Positions 37,075 through 47,456 of a stretch of 64,000 nucleotides of DNA are shown here, one piece after another. Source of the DNA: Pseudoalteromonas sp. NC201 (GTDB lineage: Bacteria; Pseudomonadota; Gammaproteobacteria; Enterobacterales; Alteromonadaceae); contig NZ_CP022522.1 of NCBI RefSeq assembly GCF_002850255.1, forward strand, positions 2,355,125 to 2,419,124, given 5' to 3'. The notes under the pieces are model-generated. The model worked only from the letters and a program-made list of their open reading frames with translations. It was not told where the DNA came from and did not search any database. The number at the start of each line of letters is the position of its first letter. The first letter of the stretch is position 1. Both the position numbers and the translations under genes were made by a program.

Positions 37075-37566
37075 ATGAACCCTACCCCTTGGTATAAGAA
37101 TTTTTGGCCTTGGTTTTTAATTTTTTTCCCACTTGTTACTGTCGTTGCCTGTGTTTTTCTCATCACGTTTGCAGTCGGTAATGGTCCTGATATGGTCGTT
37201 GATGACTACTACAAAAAAGGTAAAGCAATTAATCTAGAGCTGAGTAAGTTTGATAAAGCAAAAGCGCTCTATTTACATGGTGACCTGCAAGTAGCAGAGC
37301 AAAAAGTCACCTTTAAATTTACCAAGGGCGACGCTTCTAAAGTTCATGCATTAAAGCTCTCGTTTTACCACCGCACTATTGAGAAATACGATTTTGCAGT
37401 CACGCTGACTAAAAACGCCAGCGGCGAGTTTACGGGCTTATTTGATGAACCACATAGCGGTGTGTTCACGGTATTTATAGAGCCTATGGACAACAGTTGG
37501 AAAATGAAAGAAAAAATCCAACTGCCACATGATGGTATTATCGCGGTCACTCCACAGTATAAGTAA
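37075..37566 (+). CDS. fixH: FixH-type cbb3 oxidase assembly protein
   Basis: 163 residues. One N-terminal membrane helix (FFPLVTVVACVFLITFAV) is followed by VVDDYYKKGKAINLELSKFDKA, the FixH signature with its YYKKG motif (divided in two), and then an immunoglobulin-like domain. FixH (CcoH) stabilises the assembly of the cbb3 oxidase. It lies upstream of ccoI with a gap of 6 bases. Confidence 0.9.
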   Translation: MNPTPWYKNFWPWFLIFFPLVTVVACVFLITFAVGNGPDMVVDDYYKKGKAINLELSKFDKAKALYLHGDLQVAEQKVTFKFTKGDASKVHALKLSFYHRTIEKYDFAVTLTKNASGEFTGLFDEPHSGVFTVFIEPMDNSWKMKEKIQLPHDGIIAVTPQYK

Positions 37567-37572
37567 GCTGCC

Positions 37573-39948
37573 ATGGCAAATTCGTGTTTTCATTGTTTGG
37601 AGCCTATTCCTAAAGGGTTTGTAGGCTCGGTTACCTTTGAGGGTAGCGCACAACCGGTTTGCTGTATTGGCTGTCAGGCCGTTGCCGAAACCATTATTTC
37701 TCAAGGTATGAGTGACTACTATACTTACCGCACAGAAAGTGCAGGTAAAGTTGAAGAGCTTGTACCTGAACAACTCAAAATGCTACTCAGCTATGATAAC
37801 GACGAGATCCAAGAGGACTTCGTCGAAATTAGCGGAGAACATAAAGAGGTACTGCTCAGTGTTGAAGGAATAAGCTGCGCCGCTTGTGCTTGGCTTATCG
37901 AAAAGCAACTGCTGGCGCTCGGTGGTATCGTTCGTGTTGATGTTAACACCTCCACTCACCGCGCCATGATTGTATGGCAAGATAAACACGTTAAGCTTAG
38001 CGATATCATTAAATCTTTGATGGAAATCGGCTATAAGGCCTACCCATTTCAAGCCGATGAAGAAGCTGCACAGAAACAAGCCGTAGCGAAAGCATACATC
38101 CGTCGTTTAGGCGTTGCTGGCCTCATGACTATGCAAGTGATGATGTTTGCATTTGCCATGTACTTTGGCATGTTTTCAGGCATGGAAGAGAACTTTGAAC
38201 AGTACTTTCGTTGGATAAGTCTCGTGCTTGCCTCTCCTGTTATTCTGTATTCAGCGATGCCATTTTTAACGAATGCGGTTAAAGGGCTGAAAGCTAAACA
38301 ACTGAATATGGATCTCCCTGTTTCACTTGCTATATTCGGAGCTTACGGCGCCAGTACTTACGCGACTTTTATGGAAGTCGGCGAAGTCTATTTTGAATCC
38401 ATCTGTATGTTTACCTTCTTGCTGTTGTTAGGTAAATACCTTGAGTTCAGGGCCAGATTAAAAGCCAGTGAGTTTACTGCAAACCTGCAAAAGCTGCTGC
38501 CATTGACCGCCAGAAAGGTTGATGAGAATAACAATGAGCAACATATTGCCGCCAAAAAGCTAAAACTGAACGATCTGATATTAGTTAAGGCTGGAGAAAC
38601 TATCCCTGCGGATGGCTTAGTGATCAAAGGCCATACCACAGTTGATGAGTCGATGATGACAGGCGAACATTTGCCAGTTAAGAAATATCAAGGCCATCAA
38701 GTGTATGCTGGAACCGTGAATCACGACGGTATAATTACGTTAGAGATCAATAAAATTGGGCAAAATACCTTGCTCAACCAAATTATTCGACTGCAACATA
38801 ACGCACTTACCAAACGCCCTAAGTTGGTGGAAATCACCGATAAAGTCGCGCAGTGGTTTGTTGCCTGTCTATTAGTTTTTGCCTCAATTACCGCCATCGG
38901 CTGGTATCCCATTTCACCAGATAAGGCTTTTTGGGTCACGATTTCGGTGCTAGTAGCAACCTGTCCTTGTGCATTGAGCCTAGCTATACCCACCGCGCTG
39001 ACTTGCGCCGTGGCGTCACTTACAAAGAAAGGGATCTTGATTAAAGAGGCCCATGTATTAGAAACGGCAACCAAATTAACGCGTGTTGCCTTTGACAAAA
39101 CAGGCACACTGACCGAAGGCCGTTTCTCAATCAAACATATCGAATTGCTACAAACTGACTATAACGAGCAACAAGTCTTGGATTTTGCAGCAGCGTTAGA
39201 GCGGTTTTCTGAACACCCTATCGCTCGCGCATTTGCACATATCACCCCAACCGAAAACCTAGTCCAAGATGTTGAAGTTGTGGCTGGTTCAGGTATCCGT
39301 GGTCACTGGCAAGGAATCACTATTGCCCTTGGGAAAAGCCATTGGTTTGATAACCACGCGTCATTTGCTCAAGCAACCTTGTTCATTGATAACAACGCAG
39401 TCGCTGACTTTTACTTCAATGACAAAGTAAAAAGCAATGCAGAAACAGTTGTTGAACAGTTACAACAAGCGGGCCTTACATGCCATATGCTAACTGGGGA
39501 TAGCTCCAATGCAGGTAAAGAGTTATCGCAGCAGTTAGCATTAGATAGCTACCAAAGCGCTTGCACACCAGAGATTAAGCAACAAGCCGTTGAGGCTTGG
39601 TCCAAACAAGGCGAGATTGTCGCTATGGTAGGTGATGGCATCAACGATAGCCCAGTATTCAATAGCGCTCACTTGTCAGTTGCGATGGATACCGGCGCTG
39701 ATATCTCAAAAAATACCGCTGATGTGGTGTTGTTAAATAGCGATTTGAATGCCATTCTAGCCCTTCAGCAAGTAGCGAAACAAACGCGCAGAATAGTAAA
39801 GCAAAACTTAACCATATCACTTTTGTATAACGGCTCCATTTTGCCACTCGCTGCACTTGGCCTCATTCCACCTTGGATAGCAGTTATTGGCATGTCAGCT
39901 AGCTCGATCATCGTGATCGGTAATTCATTAAGGTTATTAAAGCTATGA
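37573..39948 (+). CDS. ccoI: Copper-transporting P1B-type ATPase CcoI (FixI)
   Basis: 791 residues. The N-terminus has CFHC and CCIGCQ pairs and a metal-binding domain GISCAACAWLIEKQ (about 99); the CPC motif in TCPCALSLAIP (about 463); DKTGTLTEG (about 507); and MVGDGINDSPVF. This is the ATPase that supplies copper for the CuB centre of cbb3 oxidase. The long Cys-rich N-terminus separates it from CopA. Placed between fixH and ccoS; the stop overlaps ccoS by ATGA. Confidence 0.95.
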   Translation: MANSCFHCLEPIPKGFVGSVTFEGSAQPVCCIGCQAVAETIISQGMSDYYTYRTESAGKVEELVPEQLKMLLSYDNDEIQEDFVEISGEHKEVLLSVEGISCAACAWLIEKQLLALGGIVRVDVNTSTHRAMIVWQDKHVKLSDIIKSLMEIGYKAYPFQADEEAAQKQAVAKAYIRRLGVAGLMTMQVMMFAFAMYFGMFSGMEENFEQYFRWISLVLASPVILYSAMPFLTNAVKGLKAKQLNMDLPVSLAIFGAYGASTYATFMEVGEVYFESICMFTFLLLLGKYLEFRARLKASEFTANLQKLLPLTARKVDENNNEQHIAAKKLKLNDLILVKAGETIPADGLVIKGHTTVDESMMTGEHLPVKKYQGHQVYAGTVNHDGIITLEINKIGQNTLLNQIIRLQHNALTKRPKLVEITDKVAQWFVACLLVFASITAIGWYPISPDKAFWVTISVLVATCPCALSLAIPTALTCAVASLTKKGILIKEAHVLETATKLTRVAFDKTGTLTEGRFSIKHIELLQTDYNEQQVLDFAAALERFSEHPIARAFAHITPTENLVQDVEVVAGSGIRGHWQGITIALGKSHWFDNHASFAQATLFIDNNAVADFYFNDKVKSNAETVVEQLQQAGLTCHMLTGDSSNAGKELSQQLALDSYQSACTPEIKQQAVEAWSKQGEIVAMVGDGINDSPVFNSAHLSVAMDTGADISKNTADVVLLNSDLNAILALQQVAKQTRRIVKQNLTISLLYNGSILPLAALGLIPPWIAVIGMSASSIIVIGNSLRLLKL

Positions 39949-40145
39949 GTATCATCTACGTATTAATACCTATCGCCATTTTATTCGTCATTATTGCTAT
40001 TGGTATTTTCTTTTGGGCAGTAAAAAGCGAACAATTTTCAGATTTGAATAAACAGGGCCACAGCATCTTATTCGATGATGATAAAGCGCAAACGGGTGAT
40101 AAGTCCGTAAAACCATCAAATGACAAAAGTAATAACGACAACTAG
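39945..40145 (+). CDS. ccoS: Cbb3 oxidase maturation protein CcoS
   Basis: 66 residues with one membrane helix (IPIAILFVIIAIGIFFWAV) and a short acidic tail with LFDDD, the CcoS pattern. It is needed for cofactor insertion in cbb3 oxidase. It overlaps the ccoI stop by 4 bases. Confidence 0.92.
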   Translation: MSIIYVLIPIAILFVIIAIGIFFWAVKSEQFSDLNKQGHSILFDDDKAQTGDKSVKPSNDKSNNDN

Positions 40146-40146
40146 C

Positions 40147-40818
40147 ATGAATGAGATAAGCTTGCTGAGTGCATTTGTGATGGGGCTTGCGGGAAGTGGC
40201 CACTGCTTGGTGATGTGTGGCAGTATTGCCAGCTCGCTACAACTGGCGAGCAAGCAACTTTCTGCGGTGGTTGTTACCCTGTTGTATAATATCGGACGTA
40301 TCTCCAGCTATGCGCTTGCTGGCAGCCTTGTTGCCCTACTTGGGGCAAGTCTCGCCAAGCAAAACACATCTCTCGCCATTATATTACAATTGATGAGTGG
40401 TATTTTTATGGTGCTTGTCGCTATCTACGTAATGCGCTTAGCCAGTACCTTAAAATGGCTAGAGTCGTTTGCTAAAAGCTTAATTTGGCAACATATTGTT
40501 AAGCTCAATCGCTACTTAGTCCCGGTCAACACAAAAACCAAAGCATTTTGCTACGGCGCCTTATGGGGCTGGCTACCCTGTGGCCTAGTTTATTCGGCTT
40601 TAACATGGACATTACAAGCGAGATCAGCAACTGAAGGCGCACTCATTATGCTCGCCTTTGGTGTCGGCACAATGCCTGCAATGATTGTAATAGGACAATC
40701 GGCTCAGCTGCTACAAAAGTTTATAAATCATTTAGTTACACGTATTATTATGGGTAATTTATTGATTTGGTATGGTGTTTATTTAATTATTATTGCAACT
40801 GATAAGTTAGTACATTAA
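40147..40818 (+). CDS. SafE/UreH-type membrane protein of the cco cluster
   Basis: 223 residues from ATG 40147, one base after the ccoS stop; an upstream reading from 40120 overlaps ccoS. About six membrane segments include GLAGSGHCLVMCGS and YGALWGWLPCGLVYSAL, with paired Cys as in the DsbD/UreH-2 (sulfite exporter TauE/SafE) group. Such a gene often closes the ccoIS module, so a role in copper or thiol handling for oxidase assembly is likely but unproven. It is followed by fnr after 184 bases. Confidence 0.85.
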   Translation: MNEISLLSAFVMGLAGSGHCLVMCGSIASSLQLASKQLSAVVVTLLYNIGRISSYALAGSLVALLGASLAKQNTSLAIILQLMSGIFMVLVAIYVMRLASTLKWLESFAKSLIWQHIVKLNRYLVPVNTKTKAFCYGALWGWLPCGLVYSALTWTLQARSATEGALIMLAFGVGTMPAMIVIGQSAQLLQKFINHLVTRIIMGNLLIWYGVYLIIIATDKLVH

Positions 40819-41002
40819 CCTATCCTTATCTAAGCAAACTCATCATTTAAGATTATTGGTTAGCGCTTTGAGATTAGGAGCTCCAATTGATAACCAAATT
40901 TTCTTTTGCGTGTCATATGAGTTTGTGGCGATCTGTAGTACCAAAGCCGTTATGCTTTGTACTAGGTTGCCTTCACGTGCGTCATAGACTTATGGAAATT
41001 TT

Positions 41003-41737
41003 ATGGACTTAAGTAATCAAAACCGCTCAAAGAGCCAATGCACAATCAGCTGCAATAATTGCAGTATCAGTCAGCTTTGTCTCCCATTTTCGCTCAATGG
41101 CAGTGAAATGGACAAGCTAGATGAGATCATTGAACGTAAAAAGCCGCTTCATAAAGGAGATTTTCTTTTCGAGTCAGGTGCGCCATTAAATGCTATCTTT
41201 GCCGTTCGTTCCGGCTCATTTAAAAGCTACACACTGTCTGAACAAGGTGATGAGCAGATCACAGGATTTCACCTTGCGGGCGATCTTGTGGGTTTTGATG
41301 CCATTAATAAAATGCAGCACCAAAGCTTCGCACAAGCTTTAGAAACCTCTATGGTATGCGAAATCCCTTTTGACACCCTTGATGAGTTAGCTGGTAAGCT
41401 GCCAAAACTGCGCCAACAGATCATGCGATTAATGAGCAGTGAAATCAATTACGACCAAGAAATGTTGTTATTACTGAATAAAAAGACTGCTGAAGAACGC
41501 TTAGCAACTTTTATCTATAACCTTTCAAATCGCTTTGGCGAGCGTGGTTTTTCTCGTAAAGAATTCCGCTTTACGATGACGCGCGGTGAAATTGGTAACT
41601 ACTTGGGTCTTACTGTAGAAACCATTAGTCGTTTACTCAGCCGTTTCCAAAAAGCTGGAACAATAAAGGTCGAAGGCAAGTTCATTACCATTATTGATGC
41701 TGCAGCCCTAGCTGAAACAGCCGCGATTGCATCTTGA
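41003..41737 (+). CDS. fnr: Oxygen-sensing global regulator Fnr (EtrA)
   Basis: 244 residues. Cys13, 17, 20 and 26 ([14 protein letters not shown]) and a Cys near 119 (SMVCEIPF) match the iron-sulfur ligands of E. coli FNR. The helix-turn-helix is [23 protein letters not shown], with the E..SR recognition helix. It switches genes between aerobic and anaerobic growth and likely controls the adjacent cco operon. A terminator follows at 41795. Confidence 0.96.
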   Translation: MDLSNQNRSKSQCTISCNNCSISQLCLPFSLNGSEMDKLDEIIERKKPLHKGDFLFESGAPLNAIFAVRSGSFKSYTLSEQGDEQITGFHLAGDLVGFDAINKMQHQSFAQALETSMVCEIPFDTLDELAGKLPKLRQQIMRLMSSEINYDQEMLLLLNKKTAEERLATFIYNLSNRFGERGFSRKEFRFTMTRGEIGNYLGLTVETISRLLSRFQKAGTIKVEGKFITIIDAAALAETAAIAS

Positions 41738-41794
41738 TTTAGAACAAACTATTTATCGTTAAGACTTTATCCTTAGATAGGATCGGTTACACTC

Positions 41795-41830
41795 AATAAG
41801 GTCAGAGGTGAAAAGCTTCTGACCTTATTT
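41795..41830 (+). terminator. Terminator of fnr
   Basis: AATAAGGTCAGA and TCTGACCTTATT form a perfect 12-base stem with an 11-base loop. It lies shortly after fnr and before uspE, so the latter has its own promoter. Confidence 0.85.
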
Positions 41831-41854
41831 GTATACCGTTTTAAGGAGATAGTC

Positions 41855-42778
41855 GTGGATAAAATCAAAAGTATACTCACCGTAATTGATCCAACTAAAG
41901 AGCGCCAAAATAGCTTAGAACGCTCTATCAATCTTGCCAAGCGTACCGGTGCAGCCATCACTGCATTTATGTCTATTTATGACTTCTCCTATGAAATGAC
42001 CACGATGTTGTCTAAAGACGAGCGTGAAGCAATGCGTGAAGCGGTGATCAAAGACAGAGAAGCATGGCTTGCCGATATGGTTAAGGACTTTTCTGATGTG
42101 AGTATCCAAACTAAAGTGTTGTGGCACAATCGCCCCTACGAAGCGATCATCAAAACCGTGCTTGCGCATGATTATGATTTGGTCATTAAATCTACGCATC
42201 AACACGACACCCTGAAATCAGTGATCTTCACCCCAACCGATTGGCATTTAATTCGCAAATGCCCTGCGCCTCTATTACTGGTTAAAGATCACGCTTGGCC
42301 AGATCAAGGCAACATTATTGCAGCGGTAAACTCTGTCAGCGATAACGAGCAACATCAAGAACTTAATAAACGTATCATTACGGATGCTCAGTTTTTATGT
42401 GAATTAGCCAATGCCAAATTGAGCCTGGTAAACACCTATCCAGCAACGCCTGTTAATATTGCCATTGAAATTCCCGAGTTTAACCCATCGCAATACAATG
42501 AAGCCGTGAAAAAACACCATGAAGACGAAACGTTTGCACTTGCAGAAACTTATTCAATAGATAAAAGCGACTGCATCATCAAAGAAGGTCTACCAGAGGA
42601 CGTTATCCCCTACGTTGCTAAAGAAAAAGACGCTGAGTTGGTGGTCATTGGCACTGTCGGTCGCACTGGACTGAGTGCAGCGCTGGTTGGCAATACTGCT
42701 GAACATGTGATTGATAGCTTAGATTGTGATGTCTTAGCACTAAAGCCTGATGGCTATAAATCCCCATTAGAAGACTGA
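41855..42778 (+). CDS. uspE: Universal stress protein UspE
   Basis: 307 residues with two Usp domains in tandem, the usual UspE layout (E. coli UspE 316). The start KIKSILTVIDPTKERQ and the closing VIGTVGRTGLSAALVGNTAEHVID are characteristic. It acts in stress survival and, in E. coli, motility and adhesion. It lies between fnr and ttcA, conserved in E. coli and Shewanella. The start GTG/ATG near 41855 has AAGGAG upstream. Confidence 0.94.
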   Translation: MDKIKSILTVIDPTKERQNSLERSINLAKRTGAAITAFMSIYDFSYEMTTMLSKDEREAMREAVIKDREAWLADMVKDFSDVSIQTKVLWHNRPYEAIIKTVLAHDYDLVIKSTHQHDTLKSVIFTPTDWHLIRKCPAPLLLVKDHAWPDQGNIIAAVNSVSDNEQHQELNKRIITDAQFLCELANAKLSLVNTYPATPVNIAIEIPEFNPSQYNEAVKKHHEDETFALAETYSIDKSDCIIKEGLPEDVIPYVAKEKDAELVVIGTVGRTGLSAALVGNTAEHVIDSLDCDVLALKPDGYKSPLED

Positions 42779-42834
42779 GGCGTAGACTCGGAATAACAGC
42801 TGCTAGAGAAAAGAGCTGATCACAAGTTTAGATT

Positions 42835-42867
42835 GGAATGTGCGGCAAATACACAGCCACACATTCC
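42835..42867 (+). terminator. Hairpin after uspE
   Basis: GGAATGTGCGGC and GCCACACATTCC form a stem with one mismatch and a 9-base loop, followed by GTTTA. A probable terminator between uspE and the converging ttcA. Confidence 0.55.
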
Positions 42868-42954
42868 GTTTACTTGAGCTGTGCAAGCCAAAAAGTAAAA
42901 TAGTTAAGAAGTATAAGACTATTTAGGCTAGTCTGGGTAAATCACTATTGAGAA

Positions 42955-43869
42955 TTAAATATTGGTTACATCAATGAACAATGATTCATCAATGTTTGTC
43001 GAGGAAACCACTGCTTCGTTAAAATCATAAGCTTCTCGCTCACCGTCTCTATCTAGAGGCAAACTTTCAAAATCAAAGAGTTCAGTGTCAGCCAGTTGGC
43101 TTGGACTAACATTCTGAATTGATTTGAAAATATTCTCTACTCGACCTGGCGTCTTCTTGTCCCACTCAACCAACATAGATTTAATATTTTGACGTTGCAG
43201 GTTTTCTTGCGAACCACATAGGTTGCACGGAATAATAGGAAAATCCTTATGTTCAGCGTATTGAATAAGATCTTTTTCACGTGCATAAGTGAGCGGGCGG
43301 ATCACCACATTACGACCATCATCAGAACGTAGTTTGGGTGGCATCGCTTTCATTCTCGCGCCGTAGAACATGTTTAAAAACAGCGTTTCAACAATATCAT
43401 CTAAGTGATGACCCAGTGCGATTTTTGTCGCGCCAATCTTTTCAGCAAATGAATACAAAGTACCACGGCGCAAGCGTGAACAAAGGCCACAAGTCGTTTT
43501 TCCCTCTGGTACTTTTTCTTTTACGACTGAGTAGGTATCTTTATCAATGATATAATAAGGAATGTCTAACGTTTCGAAGTACTCTGGCAAAATATGCTCT
43601 GGGAATCCAGGCTGCTTTTGATCCAGATTGACCGCGACCACATCAAAGTGAATTGGTGCCGCTTTTTTTAGGCTAAGTAAAATATCCAGCATGGCGAATG
43701 AATCCTTACCACCGCTGATACAAGCCATCACCACATCGCCTTCTTCAATCATATTGTAATCTTTGATGGCGTTGCCGACATTACGGCGCAGACGCTTTTG
43801 CAGCTTATTAAACTCTAAAACTTCTTTGCGATTATCTTGCTCTGTCATGGTGTTAGGTGCCGTATTCAT
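42955..43869 (-). CDS. ttcA: tRNA 2-thiocytidine biosynthesis protein TtcA
   Basis: 304 residues. The PP-loop [12 protein letters not shown] and the two CxxC pairs ([10 protein letters not shown] and CNLCGSQ) that bind the iron-sulfur cluster are present. TtcA places sulfur on C32 of some tRNAs. It lies beside uspE-fnr, as in E. coli. Confidence 0.95.
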   Translation of the reverse strand: MNTAPNTMTEQDNRKEVLEFNKLQKRLRRNVGNAIKDYNMIEEGDVVMACISGGKDSFAMLDILLSLKKAAPIHFDVVAVNLDQKQPGFPEHILPEYFETLDIPYYIIDKDTYSVVKEKVPEGKTTCGLCSRLRRGTLYSFAEKIGATKIALGHHLDDIVETLFLNMFYGARMKAMPPKLRSDDGRNVVIRPLTYAREKDLIQYAEHKDFPIIPCNLCGSQENLQRQNIKSMLVEWDKKTPGRVENIFKSIQNVSPSQLADTELFDFESLPLDRDGEREAYDFNEAVVSSTNIDESLFIDVTNI

Positions 43870-43964
43870 ACTTACTCAACTGCGTACTGTGCGCATTATC
43901 GCGCTAGTACATTACTACATCAATTATGGGGCGCCGATTATACGTGAAATTAAGATGAGGTAAA

Positions 43965-43995
43965 ATACAAAAATGGCGCCGCTTTGGGCGCCATA
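43965..43995 (-). terminator. Terminator of the natAB-type operon
   Basis: ATGGCGCC, GCTTTG and GGCGCCAT form a perfect 8-base stem. On the minus strand it is followed by TTTTTG, just after the permease stop. Confidence 0.82.
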
Positions 43996-44011
43996 GTTGG
44001 GAACAAATAAA

Positions 44012-45148
44012 TTAAAGGCCGAACACTACCTTTTCACTTTTTAGCATACGACTGCTTAGGTAGGTGAAAATAGCAAACAACCCCAGTGTGACCGCGCTCG
44101 ACAATAATAGTTGTGGTACCGGTATCGCGTTGCCTTTAATGATTTCAATCATTGCATTTTGCTGCGCTGCGATCGGCATCCACTGCATAATGTCAGTGGC
44201 AATATCATAGGTCGTTGCCATACTCATCATTACCGGAATGAACAGCGCCATCGCCACATAAGATTGCGCTTCTTTAAATGATTTAGCTAAGAAAGAGATA
44301 AATATCAATAAACTGGCAGACATTAACGCAATAGGCAGGCCAATTATAATTGCTGAAATAATAAATTTAGGACCAATGACCACTGTAAAGCCCATCATTT
44401 CCCATGGCACCATATTATAAGCAAACTTAGATACTATGGTGGTTAACACTAAAGCAATGATAGAAAAACCTGCGATTGCCCCCACTTTAGCTAACACAAT
44501 ATGCATGGTACTGATCGGATGGCTAAGTAATAGCTGTAATGAGTTACGTTCACGCTCCCCTGCACTACTGTCAATCGCCATACCCATCGCCGCATAAAAT
44601 AGCGAAATAATAATAGATAATGTTGCAATACCTAATACGAAGCCTCCTTTAGAGGTCGGTGTCGCTTGGTCATGAGTTTGGACATCAATCGCACGTGCAA
44701 TAGTCGGATCGATACCACGCGCGACTAATCGCAATGAAGCAACTTCGCTGTTGTATAACATGAGGTTACGCTCTAGTCGGTTAATTGATGAACGTAACTT
44801 TTGCTCCGATTTATCAGCAATGATAAATACCGTCGCACTCTTACCTTGCATCATATTTTCTTGGTAATCTTCGCTGATCTCCAAGGTAATAGCTTTAACT
44901 TCTTCGTCTTCACCATGTTCAATTTCTTTACTCGCTAAAAATTGCACTAAGTTTGGCGCATTTTCTGCGTTATTAATGGTGATTTTGAGTGCTTCAGGCG
45001 AAGCCATTTGCTTAAACATGACGGTAAACAATACACACATTAGAATAGGTGCACCGATACAATAGTAAAGGCCAGCCATCACTGAACGTTTGTCGCGGCT
45101 TGCGTCTAACACTTCTTTTTTAAATAAAACTGAGATTAATTTCATCAT
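44012..45148 (-). CDS. ABC transporter permease of the NatB type
   Basis: 378 residues. A start KLISVLFKKEVLDASRDKRS and about six membrane segments, with a large extracytoplasmic domain after the first helix and SSAGERERNSLQLLLSHPI before the second, are typical of NatB/ABC-2 permeases. In Bacillus NatAB exports sodium; other members export peptides or drugs, so the substrate is open. Its start overlaps the natA-type stop by ATGA. A terminator follows. Confidence 0.85.
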   Translation of the reverse strand: MMKLISVLFKKEVLDASRDKRSVMAGLYYCIGAPILMCVLFTVMFKQMASPEALKITINNAENAPNLVQFLASKEIEHGEDEEVKAITLEISEDYQENMMQGKSATVFIIADKSEQKLRSSINRLERNLMLYNSEVASLRLVARGIDPTIARAIDVQTHDQATPTSKGGFVLGIATLSIIISLFYAAMGMAIDSSAGERERNSLQLLLSHPISTMHIVLAKVGAIAGFSIIALVLTTIVSKFAYNMVPWEMMGFTVVIGPKFIISAIIIGLPIALMSASLLIFISFLAKSFKEAQSYVAMALFIPVMMSMATTYDIATDIMQWMPIAAQQNAMIEIIKGNAIPVPQLLLSSAVTLGLFAIFTYLSSRMLKSEKVVFGL

Positions 45149-45879
45149 GCTGCAATTCCTTCATCTGTACCTATCAGGGTAATGAAAGCTTCCTCAAGCG
45201 ACGCTTTACCTGTTTGTTCACATAGGGCCTCTGGAGAACCTTCCGCGACCACTTTGCCTTTCGCCATGACCACCACATGATCACAAAGTGCTGCAACTTC
45301 TTGCATCACGTGGCTAGAAAATAAGACACAGTGACCTTGCGCCTTAAGCATCATCAACAAATCCCGTAACACTCTGGTACTCATTACATCTAAACCACGT
45401 GTTGGCTCATCAAGTACAATATTCGTTGGTTTATGCACGATTGCCTGTGCCAACGCCGTTTTCATTCTTTGGCCTTGTGAAAAGCCTTTACAGCGTCTAT
45501 CCGCGATATCCAACATTTGTAGCTTTTCTAATACTTCTTGCGTCGCTGTAGCGGCCGATTTTGCGTCCATGCCACTTAGTTCAGCGTAAAATTGGGTATA
45601 TTCACGCGGCGTCATGCGCTCGTAGAGCCCACATGGGTCTGGGAACAATCCTAATTGTTGTTTTGCCCTGGTTGGCTCTTTGGCAACATCAATACTATCG
45701 ATAGACGCCATACCTTGATCAGCTTGAAGCAGGCCAAATACGGTCCGTAAGCAAGTCGTTTTACCAGCTCCGTTGGGTCCCAATAGTCCCGTAATTTGAC
45801 CATCACGAGCGGTAAATGACAGCCCGTCTAGCGCGTTCACTTCACCAATCTTTTTATGTAAGTTATCTACTTGGATCAT
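45145..45879 (-). CDS. ABC transporter ATP-binding protein of the NatA type
   Basis: 244 residues. Walker A GPNGAGKT, signature FSQGQRMK (the usual LSGGQ is altered) and Walker B NIVLDEP are present. It pairs with the permease by ATGA overlap and lies 4 bases after the secreted peptidase gene. The three genes are one unit. Substrate unknown; the paired peptidase hints at peptides. Confidence 0.88.
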   Translation of the reverse strand: MIQVDNLHKKIGEVNALDGLSFTARDGQITGLLGPNGAGKTTCLRTVFGLLQADQGMASIDSIDVAKEPTRAKQQLGLFPDPCGLYERMTPREYTQFYAELSGMDAKSAATATQEVLEKLQMLDIADRRCKGFSQGQRMKTALAQAIVHKPTNIVLDEPTRGLDVMSTRVLRDLLMMLKAQGHCVLFSSHVMQEVAALCDHVVVMAKGKVVAEGSPEALCEQTGKASLEEAFITLIGTDEGIAA

Positions 45880-45882
45880 GAG

Positions 45883-47367
45883 TTACTCCTTATCAGCTGT
45901 TGCAGGGCCATTGATGTTCATAAAGAATTGTTTGCGTGTGTCTTCTTCAAGACAACTGGTATCAAAGTCTCCCACTGTCTTTTCATCGTAAAACTTAGCA
46001 ATAAGCTTATTAGCACAGCTTTGTCCTGCGACAATATGCGTTGCCGTTGGTGCAACTAAGTGTGTGGCATTGCTTAGTTTTTCCATCGCAACTTCGGCCC
46101 ACTGAGCAGGCGTTGCTGGGTCTAATCCGCCAGAAAGTAGTAAGGTTGGAATATCGGACGCAACGGGTTCATAGTAACTACTCGACACCGGACTCACATT
46201 CCAAATTGGGCACGTCGCATCCAACCCTGTAATCATCATCTTACCCATATAGTTTTCACCATATTTCGCTTTGTCCGCAGCCGTTAATCGTGGCCAATCT
46301 TCTCCACATACAATTGCCTGATGCATCCCCATGGCCAATCCAAGGCCGTCTTCACTTGGTGCCATCATGCCAACTAGAGGAGCAAGGTTACCTTTAGTCG
46401 CTTCACTAATCGCAAGCGGCACCAATGCTCGGGAGGTATGAGAGTAAAGCGCCATCCTAATCGCGCTAAATAGCTTCATTTTGGTCATCGTCATTGCGAG
46501 CGGTTTACTGGTTCTAGGGTGAAGCACAGAAACCTCTATCGGCGTTTGCCCAACTTGCTCCAGCAAGCTTTGCCATTGCTGCTTTAGATTAGGATAATTA
46601 TTTGCACACTTTTTATCGGCTTCACATTGTGCAAATAGGGCGTTCAATGACTCTTCTATCGCGCCACCAATCGCCATTAAACTTTGGTTATTGGGTGCAA
46701 GACCATCTAACACGGCCGATGCAACACTATCAGGGAACTGTCTCATATACTCAAGTGCGATGCGTGTTCCATATGAGCCACCGTATAAGTGTAACTTGCT
46801 ATAACCGAGTGCGGTTCTTACCGCGTCAAAATCTTTTGCTGCCGCAACAGTTGTGTAATCGGAAAGATCTGTGTCTAGTTTTTCTTTGCACTTTAGGGCA
46901 TCTTCTTTGTAAAAATCGAGACCCAGCAAGGTATCATTTAGCGCAAATTGTTGTTCAAGGTTATCCATATCACATTGCAATAGATTGGATTTTCCGGTTC
47001 CCCGTTGGTCAACAAGTATGATGTCTCTACTTTCTCTAGCGTATTTAAGGATCCTTTCAAAATTTGCTGCGATTTCGGTGGCTGATTGTCCAGGCCCCCC
47101 TGCAAACGCAATAATCGCTTCTTGTGGGTAAAGCTGTTTTATTGCAGGAATAACCATAAAGTGAATATCAATTTTTTGTTCTGTTTTGGTTTCACTTAAT
47201 GGTTGTGAGATTTTGCCGCATTGTGCTCTATCATCGAGCCCCTTTGCATAGCAAGCGGATAATTCTGCTGTTGATGCTGCTGCTTGTAATGGCAGCACAG
47301 TTCCTAAAACGAAAGGAAGCAGCGCTAGCTTTACTAAGCTTTTCTTAAACTTAAATGGCTTTTTCAT
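45883..47367 (-). CDS. Secreted alpha/beta-hydrolase peptidase (TAP-like, prolyl aminopeptidase-like)
   Basis: 494 residues with a signal peptide (KLALLPFVLGTVLPLQAAAS). The nucleophile Ser is in GGSYGTRIALEYM, the oxyanion region is GGPGQSATEIA, and the late SGGLDPATPAQWAEVA plus ATHIVAG give Asp and His. Such proteins (TAP/TAP-C families, peptidase S33) cut N-terminal amino acids or tripeptides from peptides. It sits 4 bases upstream of an ABC export pair, divergent from a YtrA-type regulator, which is an unusual grouping. Confidence 0.85.
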   Translation of the reverse strand: MKKPFKFKKSLVKLALLPFVLGTVLPLQAAASTAELSACYAKGLDDRAQCGKISQPLSETKTEQKIDIHFMVIPAIKQLYPQEAIIAFAGGPGQSATEIAANFERILKYARESRDIILVDQRGTGKSNLLQCDMDNLEQQFALNDTLLGLDFYKEDALKCKEKLDTDLSDYTTVAAAKDFDAVRTALGYSKLHLYGGSYGTRIALEYMRQFPDSVASAVLDGLAPNNQSLMAIGGAIEESLNALFAQCEADKKCANNYPNLKQQWQSLLEQVGQTPIEVSVLHPRTSKPLAMTMTKMKLFSAIRMALYSHTSRALVPLAISEATKGNLAPLVGMMAPSEDGLGLAMGMHQAIVCGEDWPRLTAADKAKYGENYMGKMMITGLDATCPIWNVSPVSSSYYEPVASDIPTLLLSGGLDPATPAQWAEVAMEKLSNATHLVAPTATHIVAGQSCANKLIAKFYDEKTVGDFDTSCLEEDTRKQFFMNINGPATADKE

Positions 47368-47430
47368 AGTTATTTCCTTGTTGACTCACGGTCAGTATGC
47401 TAACTTTAAGTGAGTGTATCAGTGTATTAT

Positions 47431-47442
47431 TGTATTAATACA
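47431..47442. promoter_or_regulatory. YtrA-type operator candidate
   Basis: TGTATTAATACA is a perfect 12-base palindrome 14 bases before the GntR start, next to GTGTATTAT. It lies in the 89-base gap between the regulator gene and the peptidase gene, so binding could control both directions. Confidence 0.55.
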
Positions 47443-47456
47443 GTAGAATTAGAGTA